This document shows positions 62,952-64,000 of a stretch of DNA of 64,000 bases, one piece after another. The notes under the pieces are model-generated. The model saw only the letters and a program-made list of their open reading frames with translations. It was not told the DNA's origin and did not search any database. Made by a program: the position numbers and the translations under genes. Source of the stretch: Clostridia bacterium (GTDB taxonomy: Bacteria; Bacillota; Clostridia; Lachnospirales; Anaerotignaceae); contig JALFWW010000004.1 of assembly GCA_022786605.1 (NCBI GenBank), forward strand, positions 1 to 64,000. Direction: 5' to 3'. Position 1 is the first letter of the stretch. Each line of letters starts with the position of its first letter.

Positions 62952-63116
62952 TCAATATCCATACTCTCTGGCAATTTGTTTCAACTCTTCTTCATCGGCG
63001 TTTCGAATTCTGCTTTCATCCAATATCATGGCAGGCATGCCAGCCACTGTGCCTGCATATACCTCTGACAGCAATTTGCTTCTGAGTTCTTCTGTATCTC
63101 TGTCATTTTTCCCCAT
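62952..63116 (-). CDS. Small protein, 54 aa, unknown
   Basis: 54 residues from ATG 63116, 8 nt after AAAGGAG. A charged helical protein (NDRDTEELRSKLLSEVYAGT, then MPAMILDESRIRNADEEEL). No signal or membrane segment. Family not recognised. The strong ribosome site supports expression; it starts 44 bp after the acidic-tail gene. Confidence 0.7.
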   Translation of the reverse strand: MGKNDRDTEELRSKLLSEVYAGTVAGMPAMILDESRIRNADEEELKQIAREYGY

Positions 63117-63159
63117 AATACATGCTCCTTTCTCATTCATTTTATCAATCTTCATCGTC

Positions 63160-64000
63160 CTAATCGTCATCCCATTCTTCATCATCGTCCCAATCCTCGT
63201 CGTCATCATCCAAGAGTTCCACACGAGGCGGCGTAAAATCAAAGAAATAGGATTCATCAGGGAAATTCCACTGGGCAATGGCTTCTGTGGATACCTTTTC
63301 CAACATACAGCCGAAGAAATATTCCTTACCATCAGAGCTCATGAAATGGGATTTTTCATTATGATATTCCACAGAAATATCCAGATCCATATCTGCCATA
63401 CAGATTTTGAAAAGGTATGTAATAAATTCTTCTGAATATTCTTGCCAAGGACGTTTTCCACCAAAAAAATCCTCCACGGAAAATTCATGTTCAAAAGCTT
63501 CTTCCAGTGTACCGAAAATCTCTTTCGCATCATCCCCAAGGAATAATTGCCCTCCAGCATCTACCCAGATGCCATCTTTGCGTGTCAGCACCGCACGCTG
63601 GATAGAGTATTCCATAACCAGAAGGTTTTTGCCAAAATCCGTTTCCAGAGGCGGGTTCAGCTCATACTCCAGATATTCTATCAAGGAAACTGTGTTGGAA
63701 TATAGATCGAACACACAGCTTTCCCCTTTTACATCTTCTCCCGTATACTTCAAACGTATTGCCGCCTTTTTTTCTGCTGCTTCTTTATCTTCGAGATAGT
63801 ATTCCAGTTTCCAAACATCATCATCCACACGCAATTTACAAATGGTATCGGAACCAACAGGAGAATAAAAACTATAACATTCTGTCGTATCTGTAATAGA
63901 AAATGTGATCTCCACCCCAACAGCCATTTCCAGCTGGGGATGTGCCTTGGCAATCTGATTGATGAAATCCAGAACTACCAAAGCAATATTGGAAAAATGA
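63160..64000 (-). CDS. Acidic-tailed protein of unknown function (5' end outside window)
   Basis: At least 279 residues. The frame stays open to the right edge, upstream of a TTG at 63981 that has no ribosome site, so I treat it as partial. The body is a mixed alpha/beta cytoplasmic protein with no recognised domain (YSIQRAVLTRKDGIWVDAGG, FLFKICMADMDLDISVEYHN-like). The C-terminus is a run of Asp, Glu and Trp (LLDDDDEDWDDDEEWDDD). After the TAG stop the frame continues with four acidic codons and TGA, suggesting the tail was once longer. Confidence 0.6.
   Translation of the reverse strand, partial: HFSNIALVVLDFINQIAKAHPQLEMAVGVEITFSITDTTECYSFYSPVGSDTICKLRVDDDVWKLEYYLEDKEAAEKKAAIRLKYTGEDVKGESCVFDLYSNTVSLIEYLEYELNPPLETDFGKNLLVMEYSIQRAVLTRKDGIWVDAGGQLFLGDDAKEIFGTLEEAFEHEFSVEDFFGGKRPWQEYSEEFITYLFKICMADMDLDISVEYHNEKSHFMSSDGKEYFFGCMLEKVSTEAIAQWNFPDESYFFDFTPPRVELLDDDDEDWDDDEEWDDD

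Noticed and set aside
1-64000. CRISPR arrays, tRNA or rRNA genes, T-box and other riboswitches
   Set aside because: I looked through the intergenic regions and saw no regular direct-repeat/spacer pattern, no cloverleaf with a TTCGA arm, and no leader matching a known class other than the glmS ribozyme.

Overview
The window looks like chromosome of a spore-forming, low-to-moderate-GC anaerobic Firmicute of the class Clostridia. A Lachnospirales-like genus is a guess from gene content. The evidence is strong AAGGAGG-type ribosome sites, sigma-A promoters, a CIRCE element in front of clpB, a glmS ribozyme, two sets of spoVA sporulation genes, a SpoIID-type protein and a PRD-type mannitol activator. 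Most of the sequence is core or ordinary accessory metabolism with long same-strand operons on the minus strand. I see no rRNA, tRNA, CRISPR array, intact insertion sequence or prophage. Layout. 1-1830: a degenerate ROK regulator, a truncated DUF3846-type relic and short repeats, probably an eroded accessory insertion next to yebC. 2.6-6.6 kb: a LysR regulator divergent from a DUF819 membrane transporter and a D-aminoacylase-type amidohydrolase. 6.6-10.6 kb: an intergenic repeat, yigZ, a 59-residue protein, and clpB under CIRCE control. 10.8-20 kb: a monosaccharide operon (binding protein, ATPase, permease, xylulokinase, DUF4867 protein, fucose/arabinose-isomerase-fold enzyme) with a ROK repressor gene just upstream. 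20-26.7 kb: spoVAA-spoVAB, then a seven-gene minus-strand run (spoIID-like, three small unknown genes, queA, rarA, a membrane-anchored unknown). 26.9-34.1 kb: mtlR-mtlA-mtlD-ptsH-ptsI, a mannitol PTS operon that also carries the general PTS proteins. 34.5-38.4 kb: glmS with its ribozyme, and a GHL10 glycosidase-like protein. 38.7-46 kb: a fused AroE-AroK, an autoregulated-looking XRE/DUF3796 pair, an HD protein, spoVAC-AD-AE, an HAD phosphatase and homoserine dehydrogenase. 46-54.6 kb: small membrane protein, rhodanese, UppP, Dus, a ClC channel, MprF-type acyltransferase, GNAT, MutY and a formate/nitrite-type channel. 54.9-60.3 kb: a surface operon joining an S-layer/transglutaminase-like protein to an MBOAT/AlgX-like O-acetylation pair and a lipoprotein. 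60.6-62.3 kb: a VanA-like D-Ala-D-Lac ligase with VanX. 62.9-64 kb: small unknowns, the last running off the right edge. The most interesting items are these. The ligase-vanX pair carries the residues diagnostic of D-lactate incorporation and of D-Ala-D-Ala dipeptidase, but no vanH, vanR or vanS is next to it. A two-module, two-hairpin intergenic repeat occurs at 6.66-6.83 kb and in inverted orientation at 53.77-53.92 kb; one stem has different bases in the two copies but keeps its pairing. A pair of paralogous small proteins of unknown family sits between the SpoIID-like gene and queA. The spoVA genes are split into two loci about 21 kb apart, each with a SigG-like promoter. Perfect or near-perfect operator palindromes stand in front of the FNT channel gene and the DUF3796/XRE pair. 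Start codons were chosen by ribosome-binding-site position, and several differ from the longest open frame.
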